Source: Georgenia sp. M64 (GTDB taxonomy: Bacteria; Actinomycetota; Actinomycetes; Actinomycetales; Actinomycetaceae). From it: a stretch of DNA of 64,000 nucleotides. A program made the position numbers and the translations under genes. Numbering within the stretch: the first letter of the stretch is position 1; the number at the start of each line of letters is the position of its first letter. This document shows, piece after piece, positions 1-10,017 of the stretch. The notes below the pieces were generated by a model. That model saw only the letters and a list, made by a program, of their open reading frames with translations, had not been told where the DNA came from and made no database searches. Where the stretch lies: the NCBI RefSeq assembly GCF_038049925.1, contig NZ_CP145809.1:2638599-2702598 (forward strand). Direction: 5' to 3'.

Positions 1-2181
1 GGGCTCCCTTTCTCCGCCGGCACAAGCGCCACCTCGTCGTCGTTCGTTGTGTTGATCTCGAACGTCCTGAGGTAGTCGGCGTACAACCGGGTTGTGTCGA
101 GCGACGAGGACAGCCGCGACACCACTTGCTGGTATCCCGTCACCGAGTCCGAGACAACGAAAGCGTGCGACAGGGGGCGGCCAGCGTCCTCCCGGGCCTG
201 CACCGCTTCTACGAAACCCGCCCATTGGGTGATGTCGAACAGCACCCCGTACGCCGCGCCATCGGGAAGCGACCACCCGCGCTCAGTGTCGATCTCGTCT
301 ATCCGGATGCCCCTAGCGCCGGCCTTGAGCCAAAGGAGGGGTGCGATCGCGTGAAAGCGGCGCCCGAGGGATACCAGAGCTGGATCCTCGTAGGTGAGCT
401 CGAAGAACTCCACGTTCTCCTCGAACCCCTCCGCCATCGGGAACTCGTCGGTGAACTTGTAGTCGCCCTCAATCGGGTCACCGTTCGGGGTCAATCCAGT
501 TACCGCAGCTCTCACGCGCGGCCAGGCGATTGACTCGGCAATGCCCTGGGCCTCCCACTCCACGTCACCGGGGTTAATGCCCTGCTTCCGCAGTTCCCTG
601 GCCTCGTCAGCGCTCACTTCGTTGTTGGTGACCACGATCGCGCGCCGCGTGCCACCGTCCTCATGGTTCAGCCTCATGACAGCGTGTGCGGTCGTTGCCG
701 AGCCGCCGAAAAAGTCGAGAATCAATGCATCTGGCTTGTCCTTCACGAAAAATCGGAGGGCGTCCTCGACTGCGTACAGCGACTTGGGGAAGGGGAACCG
801 TCGGCCAGGTATCAGATGACGCAGGAGGCTGGTCCCCCCCAGGACCGCCGGCCTCATGGGAGGCAATCCTCCACTGGGTTCCTGGAATGAAGACGGGGGT
901 ATAGCCAGAGGAATCAACGATGATGGAGCCATCTGCCCGTTTCCCCAGGACCGGGAAGAGTCCCTGCTCGACCTTCCGCTGCTCCCCCCGCTTGAGGTAG
1001 GCGATGGTGGTGCGCTCCCCGCGCCAGTTGCCCATCTTCACGTACCCCTGCTCGATGAGATCCACAAGCGCACCTGGGCTTATCTGCCAGTTGCCCTCAC
1101 TCCCATCTGAGCGAATGGGCCACACTGCGACACAGCCTTCAGGCGGAATTACGTCGTCCCGGTCAGCGCCTAGGAAACTTTCACCCACCGAATCGAAGAC
1201 CGGACCATCTTCCGTGTTGCGCACGAAGACCGGGTAGAACAGTGCGGGGCGGTCCTCTCTCCTGGCATTAGTTCCAGAGCGCAGCAATTCCGCCCAGCGG
1301 AGCTTCTCGGCACGCAGGTCACGTACGACCTTCCACTCGCTCGTCAACGGGAGTGCGCGTGGTGCTGCCCGGCCAAACATCACGAAGTAGACGTATTCAT
1401 CAGTTCGCCCGAAGGCAGCAGATCGTGTCGCGCCCTTTGGGTTAATGACGCTGCTGATCATCTGGATCCGAGCCTCGGGGAACACCTGCTCCAGCAGGAG
1501 GCCCAGGCGCAGATACTCCTTCTCGTCGATGGTGACGATGAGAACGGAGTCGCTGTGGTTGAGCAGGCGCTTGGTGAGCTTGAGTCGGCGCTCCATAAAG
1601 GACAGCCACTTGGAGTGGCGGTACTCGTCGGCATTGTCGACGTAGTCGTTGTTGTACTTCCAGTCCTTCGCACCGGTGTTGTAGGGCGGGTCGATGTAGA
1701 TGGCGTCAACCTTGCCCTCGTACGGGTAGAGCAGGGCCTCGAGGGCGTGATAGTTCTCGGCGTTGATAATGGAGTGCCAGGGCTGGTCCGTGGGGCCGTT
1801 CTGGACCCGAGCGACGCTCCGCAGGCCTGGGTAGATGGGGTCCCCGAACTCGCGGGTAACGACCAGGCGGTCACGCTCGACGATGTCTGTACGCCCGTCG
1901 CTGTCCTGCAAGGCGGCCATGCCGGTCTGGGCGTTGATCTGCATGACGATCCAGACACCGGAGTCGTTAACAGCGGTGCAGTCGGTGGTGCCTTCTCCAA
2001 GGATTCGGACCTTGTCGCCGCGGCGGACCTTGAACTTCGGCAGCAGCACGGACTCGGGCTTGTGCGGATCGAAGACGAGACCGAACTGCCGGCCCTTCGT
2101 GACCTTGCGGTACTCGGCGCGTAGGGCGGCGCGCAGGGACTCGTCCTTGATGGAGTCGATCAGGTTATCAATGTGGGCCAT
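1..2181 (-). pseudogene. mod: Type III-like DNA methyltransferase (Mod), frameshifted and cut by window edge
   Basis: This is an N6-adenine DNA methyltransferase of the beta-type (motif order IV then I) used as the modification subunit of type III restriction systems. The ATG at 2181 lies 10 bp after the res stop. The target-side catalytic motif DPPY is at residues 164-167. The open frame then runs through a seven-G tract (plus-strand C at 834-840), after which the reading frame is wrong and a stop follows at 661. With one G fewer the protein continues without a stop to the window edge, and it includes the SAM-binding motif DFFGGSATT (about 690-716). As written the two motifs are in different frames, so the enzyme should be inactive. 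It could be a true mutation, a phase-variable tract or a sequencing error. The 3' end lies outside the window. Confidence 0.85.
834..840 (-). repeat. Seven-G homopolymer at the mod frameshift
   Basis: The coding strand has seven consecutive G. Six G join the codons for GGPGG directly to TSLLRHLIPG in the frame that carries methyltransferase motif I. Seven G send translation into an unrelated frame that ends at 661. This tract is therefore the exact site of the frame change. Confidence 0.85.
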
Positions 2182-2191
2182 CGGGCAGCTT

Positions 2192-3897
2192 TCAGTACTC
2201 GGTGCCGTGCTGGCGGAACAGTTCGGCGGAGGCGGTGCCCGGGAAGGCCAAGATGGAGTCGCGCACCTCGGGGTTCTTGTGGTTGAGCATCAGGTACTTC
2301 CCGTCGACGAGGGCGATGGACTGCACCCGCTGGTAGGTGTCGCCGTGCTGCGCGGTGTACTTCGCCAGGCCCTTGAGCTTGTCGACGGCATCCGCGAGGT
2401 GGGTGCCGTGCGGGTCGATCAGGGACGGGACGAGGCTGCCTCCGACCTCGTGGATGAAGACGAAGTCGGGCACCATGCCCTTGATGCCGGATGAGGTGGT
2501 GTACGGGATCTGCAGGGCATGCCGGCCGCTGTTGGGGTTGCGGTACCAGGCCACGGCGCCGTGGGCGAGCTCTGTCTCCAGGATGTGCTTCTCCCATTTC
2601 TGCAGGGAGACGCGGAACTTGCCGTTCTCGTCGGAGATCAGGTGCTTGTCGTACGGGTCGCCCTCGGCCTGTTCATCGCGCTGGTCAGGGATGGTGACCG
2701 AGGTCCGCAGCGGGCGGTCGGACTCACGCTTGATCCGGTCGAACCGCTCCTGGTCCATAGGAGACAGGCGGGTGATGGCAGAGTCGAACTTGAGGAACCA
2801 CTGCTCAATGAGGTGATTCGCGCGGACGTTGATCTCTTTGACGATCTCGGCGTCCGAGGCGAGGGCGATGGTCTCGAGCATCGCGTCGATGACGTCATCG
2901 TCGTTCGGTGCGACCTTATTGACGTACGCGTTCGCCAGGCCCTGCGGGAGGGTGCTGCGGGCCCGGTCCATCAACATCTTGATGCCGCGGGTGTCGAGGG
3001 CGATCTTGGTGTCGGTCTCGTTGACCTTCTCGGTCTTCGTCCCAAACGCGACGTTGCGTTCGAACAGGTGCGTCTGCCCGGCCTGCTCGAGCATCTTGTC
3101 CCACTCCCCCGCAGCCTGGAGGTTCTCCTTGCGGGTGCTGATAACGGACAGCAGCTCGTTGGTGGCCTGCGTGGGTGCGTAGGGCAAGAGCTGGTGGCCG
3201 TCGTGCTCGCCGGCGAGCAGGGTGGCGAGGGCGTACAGGCGGGCCACTGGGCCGCGCAGTGTGCGGCGCGGGATGGTGTAGGACGGCAGGGACCGAATGA
3301 CGCCGAAGACGTCCTGGGGTGCGTCAGTGGTCAGGGTTTGCGTCTCGCCCTGGTTGAACAGGTCGGCGCCGTCGGCGCCGCCACCAAGGGCTGGGGACGG
3401 TGCAGGGGTATCCGTGCTGGCGGGGGCCACTGCGGTGCCGGAGGAAACGGACGTGGACATCTGGCCCGATGCGGCGGTGTCATCGGCGGCCGGTTCCGGG
3501 TCGCCGCCGTACCAGGCCTCCAGGTCCGCGTCGCTGGGCCCACCACCGTCCGTGGCGGGTGCGGGCGAGGGTGGGGTGGCCGGGGCAGGGTTCGCGGTGA
3601 GGAACGGGTTGTGCTTGTAGGTGATCGGGTCCTTGATGATCCGGGTGCCACCGGTGAGGTTGTCGGCGTCGCCTTCCTCGAACCGGGCCGCGATGGCGTC
3701 CACCGCGGCGGCGTCGAACTTCGGCAGGATGCAGTGGACGGAGTTGAGGGTCTCGTCGGTAAGGATCCGCCGGGCCAGCGGGGTGCGGACCATCCGGCCC
3801 ATGATCTGTGTGATCAGGTCGGCGTCCTTCGCGACGCGCATAGAGACGAGTACCTCGGCGCGCGGGCAGTCCCACCCGGTGGTGATGGCCGTCTTAG
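2192..3897 (-). pseudogene. res: Type III-like restriction subunit (Res), C-terminal fragment cut off by IS
   Basis: This is the second half of a superfamily 2 helicase/nuclease restriction subunit. Reading begins at the insertion site (3897) with the codons TAITTGWDCPRAEVLVS. It continues through helicase motif VI (QIMGRMVRTPLA) and ends at 2192 after a nuclease-like region containing VPDFVF and SLIDPHG, where a PD-(D/E)XK-type enzyme would normally show ExK. Joining it to the upstream fragment with one copy of CTTAG (plus strand) restores an unbroken protein of about 921 residues, a normal size for Res. A short alternative start exists at 3841, but it would lack the ATPase motor. The residues after PDFVF are an atypical catalytic arrangement, so nuclease activity of the intact protein is an inference. 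Confidence 0.85.
3893..3897. repeat. Target-site duplication, left copy (CTTAG)
   Basis: The 5-bp CTTAG next to the left inverted repeat of the IS is repeated at 5561-5565 beyond the right end. One copy is needed to rebuild the res codons GCT AAG. Confidence 0.9.
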
Positions 3898-5560
3898 CCT
3901 CGATCCACCGATGGTCCGCGGCTCGCTCGTTGATGCGGTCGGGACGGCGGTGGTGGTTCTCGGGCGTGGGGTGGTTGCCGGTCTGCCCGGCTTTTCCACT
4001 GATGGTCCTCGGTCGTGGGGCGATGGGTCGGGGTTCAGGTGACCCGGGCGCTGCGCGGGAGGACGGCGTCGTAGAGCGTTGTCCAGGCGCTCTGCCAGGG
4101 CCAGGCGGTGGGCAGGTGCAGCCGTAGCCGCCGGGCGGAGGTCGCGATCCGGGCGGGGACGTTGATCAGCTTGCGGCGGATCGTCTCGGTCGTTGCCCGG
4201 ACCAGCGACGGTGCCCTGGTCACCGTGGCGGCGGCGCGGGTGAGGTTGAACGCCATGACGGCACAGACGAGCCAGGCGGCGTTGGCGGCGAAGACACCGG
4301 AGGGCAGGTGTGCCAGGGCGGAGGCCTTGAGGTCGGCGTGGACGTTCTCGATGATCGCGTGGGCCCGGTGGGTCTGGTCAGCGGCGACCGCGCCGAGCGC
4401 CTCGGGTGCCGTGGTGGTGAAGAAGGCGTGGAAGCGCCAGGTCTCGAACAGCGTCTCCTGGCCCTGACCCTGCTTGGGGTTCAGGTCGGGGATGCGCCGG
4501 ACCACGAGCCGGCCGGGGACCTGCTCGGCCTTCTTCTTCGAGGAGAACGCGGTGAACGGGACCTCAGCGACCTCGGCGCGTGAGTTCCATACCCCGGTGG
4601 TCTCGTCGTAGATGGCATCGGTGTACCGGATCGCGGTCCACGCATCGGCGTCGATCGTGGCGATGGCGCGTTTGACGGCCGGGTCCATCCGCGCGGTGAT
4701 CGAGACCTGCGCGCCGGCCTTGAGCGCCGCGGTGACCAGAGTGTGGGAGTAGAACGCCGAGTCGGCCCGCACCAGCACACCACGGCCGGCCAGCCGGCTG
4801 CGGCGGATCAGCGCCAAGGTGTCGGTCGCCAGCCGGGCCGCCCCGCGCGGGGAACCCACCGACCCTTTGCGGAGCCGCTGGGCGGCGATCACCGGTGCGA
4901 CCTGATCGGTGGAGACGGTGGCAAGCAGGGCGTTGAGCCCTCGCACGCCGGAGTACCCGAACGCCGCCCCCTGCTTGGCGTAGCCGTGGACCTCAACGAT
5001 GGTGTCGTCGATGTCGACCATCACCATCCCCGCGTCCGCCGCGCCGCCGAGCAGGGTGGTGTGCTCGGCCAGGGCGAGGAAGAACCGTGAGGCGACCGCG
5101 TCGACCTGGCGGACGTGGCCGAAGGTGAACGAGCGCAGGAACGAGCCCAGCGTCGAGGGGGCGTAGGCACCGGAGAAGACCTTGCCCATGCCGCCGTGGC
5201 GCAGCAGGGCCATGTCGTCGATGCTGTCCGCGCCGGCGGCCATGCCCGCGACCAGCGAGGACAGCTTCAGGCCGGCGTTGGCGCCCTTGTCCGTGGGCAC
5301 GCTCAGCCGCTCGTCGGCCAACTCCCGCAGTCCCGCCCGACGGGCCAGGGCCATCACCGGGACCAGGCCGGCGGCCGACACGAGGTTGGGCTCATCGAAC
5401 GTCGCGGACACGACCGGACGGGTGTGAGAAAGTTGCATCTACGAGATGCCCTTCTTGAACTGGCGATACGGACCTTCGACAAGTCGTATCTTCCCAGCTC
5501 AGAGGGGCATTCTCGCGTTCCCGCGCCTACCCGTAACAGTCAGCCCTCGGTGGATCGAGG
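3898..5560 (-). mobile_element. IS1380-family insertion sequence inside res
   Basis: The element is 1,663 bp with one transposase gene. Its ends are inverted repeats: CCTCGATCCACCGA at 3898-3911 and the reverse complement at 5547-5560, with two more matches after one mismatch. The 5-bp sequence CTTAG flanks it on both sides (3893-3897 and 5561-5565), and removing the element plus one copy rejoins the res reading frame. The length, single DDE transposase and short direct repeat all fit IS1380. The undecayed repeats and intact transposase suggest a recent insertion. Confidence 0.93.
4035..5438 (-). CDS. IS1380-family transposase
   Basis: This 467-residue DDE transposase mobilises the surrounding IS. 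Candidate catalytic residues are the Asp in the MVDIDDTIVEVHG segment, the Asp in RADSAFYS, and the Glu in IIENVHADLK near the C terminus, which match the IS1380/IS1676 pattern. The frame is intact from the ATG at 5438 to the stop at 4035 and fills most of the element. About 120 bp remain upstream for its promoter, where GATACG (5465-5470) and CGTATC (5485-5490) form a possible hairpin or operator. Its base composition is like the surrounding genes, so composition alone would not reveal the insertion. Confidence 0.93.
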   Translation of the reverse strand: MQLSHTRPVVSATFDEPNLVSAAGLVPVMALARRAGLRELADERLSVPTDKGANAGLKLSSLVAGMAAGADSIDDMALLRHGGMGKVFSGAYAPSTLGSFLRSFTFGHVRQVDAVASRFFLALAEHTTLLGGAADAGMVMVDIDDTIVEVHGYAKQGAAFGYSGVRGLNALLATVSTDQVAPVIAAQRLRKGSVGSPRGAARLATDTLALIRRSRLAGRGVLVRADSAFYSHTLVTAALKAGAQVSITARMDPAVKRAIATIDADAWTAIRYTDAIYDETTGVWNSRAEVAEVPFTAFSSKKKAEQVPGRLVVRRIPDLNPKQGQGQETLFETWRFHAFFTTTAPEALGAVAADQTHRAHAIIENVHADLKASALAHLPSGVFAANAAWLVCAVMAFNLTRAAATVTRAPSLVRATTETIRRKLINVPARIATSARRLRLHLPTAWPWQSAWTTLYDAVLPRSARVT

Positions 5561-5565
5561 CTTAG
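5561..5565. repeat. Target-site duplication, right copy (CTTAG)
   Basis: This is the second copy of the duplicated target, directly after the right terminal repeat that ends at 5560. Confidence 0.9.
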
Positions 5566-6625
5566 CCAGGACGACGCGCACGTCGTGACGGTCCTGGATG
5601 TCCTCGGGCGGGCAGTACGCGATGGCGTGGCCGCCGGCGTCCTCTGGCGCGTGGGAAGCGAAGGTGTGAACGATGTTCTCCACGCCGACCCCGGGCCACT
5701 CGCTAAGCACCACGGAGACGAGGTCGCCGAGCTCCTTGGACGTGGGCATGTCGTCAACCTGGATGACCAGGATCGGGTCGACGGTCGGCTCACCGTTGGC
5801 CTCGGTGTAGTCGTTCCACTTCGCCTCGTACTCGCGCACTTTCCGTACCGCGTGCACGACGAGGGTCGACTCGGCGGCTTCGACGCCCTTAGTGTGGCCG
5901 AGGATGATCTGGTCCTTGAGCAGACCGGAGGAGCGCACGTCCTCGATGGAGATCGTGTGGCTGTACGGGCGCCGGTTCAGGTCCGTCATGGAGTCGCGGA
6001 ACTTCTTCGGTGTCGCGGAGATGCCCCACACCGCGGGTACCGCCGGACGCCCGGTCTCACCGCCGCCGATGATCTGGGAGACGATCGTGTCCCGGGTGCC
6101 GTTGCGGGTACCCATGCCGCGGTGCGCCTCGTCCACCACGACGACGAACCCGTGGGGGCGCAGGGCGATGGTGTTGCTGATCGTGTCCCACAGCGAGTAG
6201 GTCCGGCCGTCCACGCGGCTCTTCGACAGGTTCGCGGCCGAACTGAGCTTCTGGATGTTGAGGAAGTAGACCTTTCCCGGGGCGAAGACCTCCTCGTCGA
6301 AGTCGTTCTCGATCGGGATGAGCCGATTCAGCTTCAGCGCGGATGATGCAGCCATCATCTTGTTCAAGGTCTGCCGGTTCAGTGACGGGTCGTCGGTGAC
6401 CCACAGGAACGTGGCGGTGTCGATCCCCGGGGTGCTCTCATCTCCATCAAGGGCGGCCTCGATGACCGCGGTGGCGATGACGGTCTTCCCCGCACCGGTA
6501 GGGGCGGCGAGCACGACGGCACCGTTGTCGGTGGGGTCCTCGCCGTGGTCGCGGGCGATCTTGAGCAGGGCGCGACCCACTTCTGACTGCGCGATCTCCT
6601 GGTACGGGAACAGCTCGTACTTCAC
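5561..6625 (-). pseudogene. res: Type III-like restriction subunit (Res), N-terminal fragment
   Basis: This first half of Res carries the helicase motor: Walker A APTGAGKT at about residues 41-48 and the DEAH box at about 165-168. About 355 native residues remain before the IS. Translation then runs into the element and stops at 5540 after six foreign residues. The start is the GTG at 6625, eight bases after GAAGG. An in-frame TAG shortly upstream limits other choices. The gene precedes mod on the same strand, the reverse of the usual mod-res order. Without the second RecA lobe and the nuclease region this fragment should be non-functional. Confidence 0.87.
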
Positions 6626-6836
6626 CAGCGGGGGCCCTTCAGAGCGCTATCGGACGATGTGCTCACCTTAGGGCCGCGCTGAGCCGCTTTTTCGCGGAGG
6701 CTCGAGTAACCCACCCCCTGGCTTGTCGGGCGTCCCAGGTCGACGACGACGACCATTGACAAGGTGCACCGACACCTTGACCTGGTGCTTCGCCTGGTTC
6801 GAGGGCGATGTCAGTGGTCGCACCTACGTTCGAGGC

Positions 6837-8783
6837 ATGAGTTCGAGACGTGGTCGCAAGATCGACCTCGCGGCGGTGAGGGCCCGGGGCTGGGACAGCA
6901 CCGTCGAGGCCTACCTCGCCGAGGTCCGCGACGTCGCGATCGCCAACGCTAGTGCGGCGGGCACGACGCCGGCGTCCGTCCCCACTGCTGGCCCGAGGCG
7001 GCTCAGGCTCGTGGACGCGGTCTACGCCGAGCCCGTCGAGCTGGCCGTCGCGTTCAGAGAGCCCGACAGCGACACCGACACCGGGCTCGACACCGGCATC
7101 GAGCCCGGCACCACCGACGACACCGAGAGCCAGACCGGTCCTGGGCCCGGCACCACCGACGACACCGAGAGCCAGACCGGTCCTGGGCCCGGCACCACCG
7201 ACGACACCGAGAGCCAGGCCGGCGCCGAGCCCGACCCGGAGACGGAGGCCGAGGACCCGGGGATGCCGACGCAGGAGGAGATCACCGCCGCCGCCGCAGT
7301 TCTCGCACGGGCCGCGGGCCTGCACGGCGCCCCACTCGCCACCGCCCTGGACCCCGTCCCTGCCCAGGGACAGGACCCCGCCGTCCTCATCGAGCTCATC
7401 GCCAACTGGAACCGCGTGATCTCCTGGTCCACCGCCCGCCGAGGCGAGGTGGCCGCCGCCCTGGCCGACGCCGCCGCCGAGCACGCCCGTCACTCCCCCG
7501 GTCCCTCCGTCGACCCCGTCACCGTCGCCGCCACCGAGATCTCGATGCGCCTGACCACCACCAAGCAGGCCGCCACCCGCATGATCACCACCGGTGCCCT
7601 GCTCACCGGCCCCCTGACCGCCACCGGCGCCAGCCTCGAACACGGCGCGATCGACCCGGTCAAGGCACAGATCATCGCCGACGCCCTGCACCACATCCCC
7701 CACCAGATCGCCTGGGACATCGAGGATGCCGTGCTTCCCGGCGCCCAGGGCCGCACCCTCGCCCAGCTGCGCCGTGACCTGACCCACGCCCTCATCGCCG
7801 CGGACCACCACCACGCCGAGGACCGCCACCGCCGCGCGCGCACCGCCCGTCGCGTCTGCCACCCCAAGGCGCTCCCGGACGGCATGGCCTCCCTCTACGC
7901 CGTCCTGCCCGCCGAGGACGCCATCGCCATCGACCTCACCCTCGACAACGCCGCCCGGCACGCCAAGGCCACCGGCGACACCCGCACCCTCGACCAGCTT
8001 CGCGCCGACACCCTCGCCACCATCGCCGTCAACGCCCTCAGCACCGGCCAGATCCACTTCACCGCCCCGGCATCCGAGCAGGTGGCCGGGACGGCACACC
8101 CGCTGACTACCGCGTCCGGTCCCGCGCCCGGGCACGCAGCCAACGCGTCGCCCACAACGTCGTCCTCAGCTCCAACAACCGGCCCCCCGCCCGGCCCGGT
8201 GCCGTTGACGGCCATCAGGCTCAGCCCCGCCCCGGTCACGATCCTCGTCACCGTTCCCCTGACCACCCTCCTCGGTGGTGGCGAGCCCGCCGTCCTGGAC
8301 GGCTACGGCCCCATCGACCCTGTCACCGCCCGCGCCCTCGCCCTCGGGGGAACCTGGCGACGCCTGGTCACCGACCCCCTCACCGGTGCCGTCCTGGACC
8401 ACGGCCGCACCCGCTACCGACCCCCGAAGGACCTCGCGGACCTAGTCCGCGCCCGAGACCGCACCTGTATCCGCCCCGCCTGCAACACCCCCGCCACGCG
8501 CTGCGAGCTCGACCACTCCCTCGCCTGGTCCCAAGGCGGCACGACCGCTCTGACCAACCTCGGCTCCGCCTGCGACGGCGACCACGACCTCAAGACCTGC
8601 GGCCACTTCGCCGTCCGACAGATCACCAACGGCGTCTTCGAGTGGACCTCCGCCCTCACCGGCCACACCTACCGTCGCGAGCACGACGGCAGCGTCACCT
8701 ACCTCAACCCGCACCTCCCCCGACAGCCGCGCACCGACCCCCAGCACGACCCCACCAGACCGACCTCCACACCGCCCTACTAG
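6837..8783 (+). CDS. DUF222/13E12-type HNH endonuclease-like protein
   Basis: This belongs to the DUF222 plus HNH family that is repeated many times in actinobacterial genomes; its role is unknown. From the ATG at 6837 it has 648 residues. An acidic, repeat-containing N-terminal segment (about residues 60-140) is followed by the DUF222 helical region (about 145-500) and a C-terminal HNH domain with CIRPAC, CELDHSLAWSQGGTT, NLGSACDGDHDLK. The paired Cys and the DH pair expected for metal binding are all present. The frame stays open back to 6723, but that stretch looks non-coding. The direct repeat GTTCGAG spans the start codon. A recent 42-bp tandem expansion lies in the N-terminal segment. 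Confidence 0.85.
   Translation: MSSRRGRKIDLAAVRARGWDSTVEAYLAEVRDVAIANASAAGTTPASVPTAGPRRLRLVDAVYAEPVELAVAFREPDSDTDTGLDTGIEPGTTDDTESQTGPGPGTTDDTESQTGPGPGTTDDTESQAGAEPDPETEAEDPGMPTQEEITAAAAVLARAAGLHGAPLATALDPVPAQGQDPAVLIELIANWNRVISWSTARRGEVAAALADAAAEHARHSPGPSVDPVTVAATEISMRLTTTKQAATRMITTGALLTGPLTATGASLEHGAIDPVKAQIIADALHHIPHQIAWDIEDAVLPGAQGRTLAQLRRDLTHALIAADHHHAEDRHRRARTARRVCHPKALPDGMASLYAVLPAEDAIAIDLTLDNAARHAKATGDTRTLDQLRADTLATIAVNALSTGQIHFTAPASEQVAGTAHPLTTASGPAPGHAANASPTTSSSAPTTGPPPGPVPLTAIRLSPAPVTILVTVPLTTLLGGGEPAVLDGYGPIDPVTARALALGGTWRRLVTDPLTGAVLDHGRTRYRPPKDLADLVRARDRTCIRPACNTPATRCELDHSLAWSQGGTTALTNLGSACDGDHDLKTCGHFAVRQITNGVFEWTSALTGHTYRREHDGSVTYLNPHLPRQPRTDPQHDPTRPTSTPPY
7103..7224 (+). repeat. 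42-bp in-frame tandem repeat, about 2.9 copies
   Basis: Units begin at 7103, 7145 and 7187 and encode the 14-residue block PGTTDDTESQTGPG. The first two units are nearly identical and the third diverges only at its end. The repeat lengthens the acidic linker of the HNH-family protein without changing frame. Confidence 0.9.
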
Positions 8784-8870
8784 CGGTGGCCGGTGCGCGA
8801 CGTCGCAGTCACCGAAGCAGTGGCCTCTCTCTCGTTCGTGATCCGAGCTCGTTGTGCGCCGGGACCCCGA

Positions 8871-9992
8871 TCACAGGACTCGGCGCACACCGGGCAGCCG
8901 GGCGACGAGATGACCGACCACGAACACCGTCGGGACCGCCGCGACCGCGACCAGGACGAACTTCGCCGCCGGCGACCAGGGCAGCGGTCGAGCCGCTGCG
9001 GAGATCGCGACGAGGACGAGTGGGTGGACGAGGTAGGCGGCGTACGACGCGCGGGCCGCGAGTGCCGCGACAGGACCCACAGGACGGTCGTGCCGCCGGA
9101 AGAGGTCGAGCACCCACACGGAGAAGGCGAGCGCCACCACCGCCGAGATGGGCGCCACGGCAACGTTCCCAGCGAGCGTCAGGTCCGCACCGTCGCCGCT
9201 CACCTCCGTGCCGAGCACCAGGGCACCGAGGAAGGCGACGGTGCCGCCCGCCGCGACCAGCCCACAGCCCCGCGCCAGGGCGTGCGCCACGACCAGGCGC
9301 CGCTCGGCGAGGACCACGCCGAGCACGAAGAGCGCCCCGGACTGCGGCCACTGCGCCCAGCGCAGGTTCCACAGGTGTTCAGTGAGGTAGTCCCAGCGCA
9401 GCCAGACGACCGCATCGACGGCGACGATCGCGAGCGCAAGCGCGCCGAGGACACCCAGACCGAGCTCCCCACCGGTCGCGGGCGGCGGCGAGCGCCGGGC
9501 CCGCCATGCCGCGTAGCCGAGGTTGAAGGCCAGCAGGGCGAGCACGAACCAGAACACGCCGATGTCGCGATCCCCACGGAAGTCGGACAGGAACGCAGCA
9601 AGGGGGCGATCACCACCTTCGGCGCCGGCCCCCCAGAAGTCGGCGACCGGGTCGATCAGGAGGAAGACCACGAGCACCGGGACGCCGAGCCGCAGGAGCC
9701 TTCCGCGGACGAAGGACGCCGGACCGCGACGCGCGAACGAACGCACCGCCATCATCCCGCCGACGACGAACAGCGGTCCGAGCCCGAAGTTCGCCAGAGG
9801 CGCGACGAGCAGGAAGAGCACGCGCTCGAGCAGGTCCGAGTCGACCCTCTCCTCGTAGTACCAGCCGATCGGCACGAGGTACGCGGTCCCGACGTGCACC
9901 ACGACGACGCCGGCGATGACGACGACGCGGAGCCGGTCGACCCACGCAGCGCGCGTGTCGGCCGGCGCCACGGGCAGCTCGCTCACGGTCAT
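8871..9992 (-). CDS. Acyltransferase family (Acyl_transf_3) membrane protein
   Basis: This is a 373-residue integral membrane protein with about ten hydrophobic segments, typical of acyltransferase-3 enzymes that O-acetylate sugars or lipids at the membrane. The early motif DRLRVVVIAGVVVVHVGTAY carries the conserved Arg and the membrane His of the family. I start it at the ATG at 9992 (MTVSELPVAP). The open frame extends further upstream, but that part overlaps the flavodoxin gene and has no membrane character. It follows the flavodoxin gene on the same strand after 25 bp, so the two are probably co-transcribed. The acyl acceptor cannot be told from sequence. Confidence 0.8.
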   Translation of the reverse strand: MTVSELPVAPADTRAAWVDRLRVVVIAGVVVVHVGTAYLVPIGWYYEERVDSDLLERVLFLLVAPLANFGLGPLFVVGGMMAVRSFARRGPASFVRGRLLRLGVPVLVVFLLIDPVADFWGAGAEGGDRPLAAFLSDFRGDRDIGVFWFVLALLAFNLGYAAWRARRSPPPATGGELGLGVLGALALAIVAVDAVVWLRWDYLTEHLWNLRWAQWPQSGALFVLGVVLAERRLVVAHALARGCGLVAAGGTVAFLGALVLGTEVSGDGADLTLAGNVAVAPISAVVALAFSVWVLDLFRRHDRPVGPVAALAARASYAAYLVHPLVLVAISAAARPLPWSPAAKFVLVAVAAVPTVFVVGHLVARLPGVRRVL

Positions 9993-10017
9993 GGCGCCAC
10001 CGCCGCCTCGTCGAGGC

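Noticed and set aside
3841-3898. Reading the C-terminal Res fragment as an independent gene starting at 3841
   Set aside because: Codons upstream of 3841 continue the helicase domain to the IS end, so it is a truncated piece rather than a separate gene.
6663-8135. 490-codon minus-strand open frame
   Set aside because: Antisense shadow of the DUF222/HNH gene; Gly/Asp-rich text without motifs.
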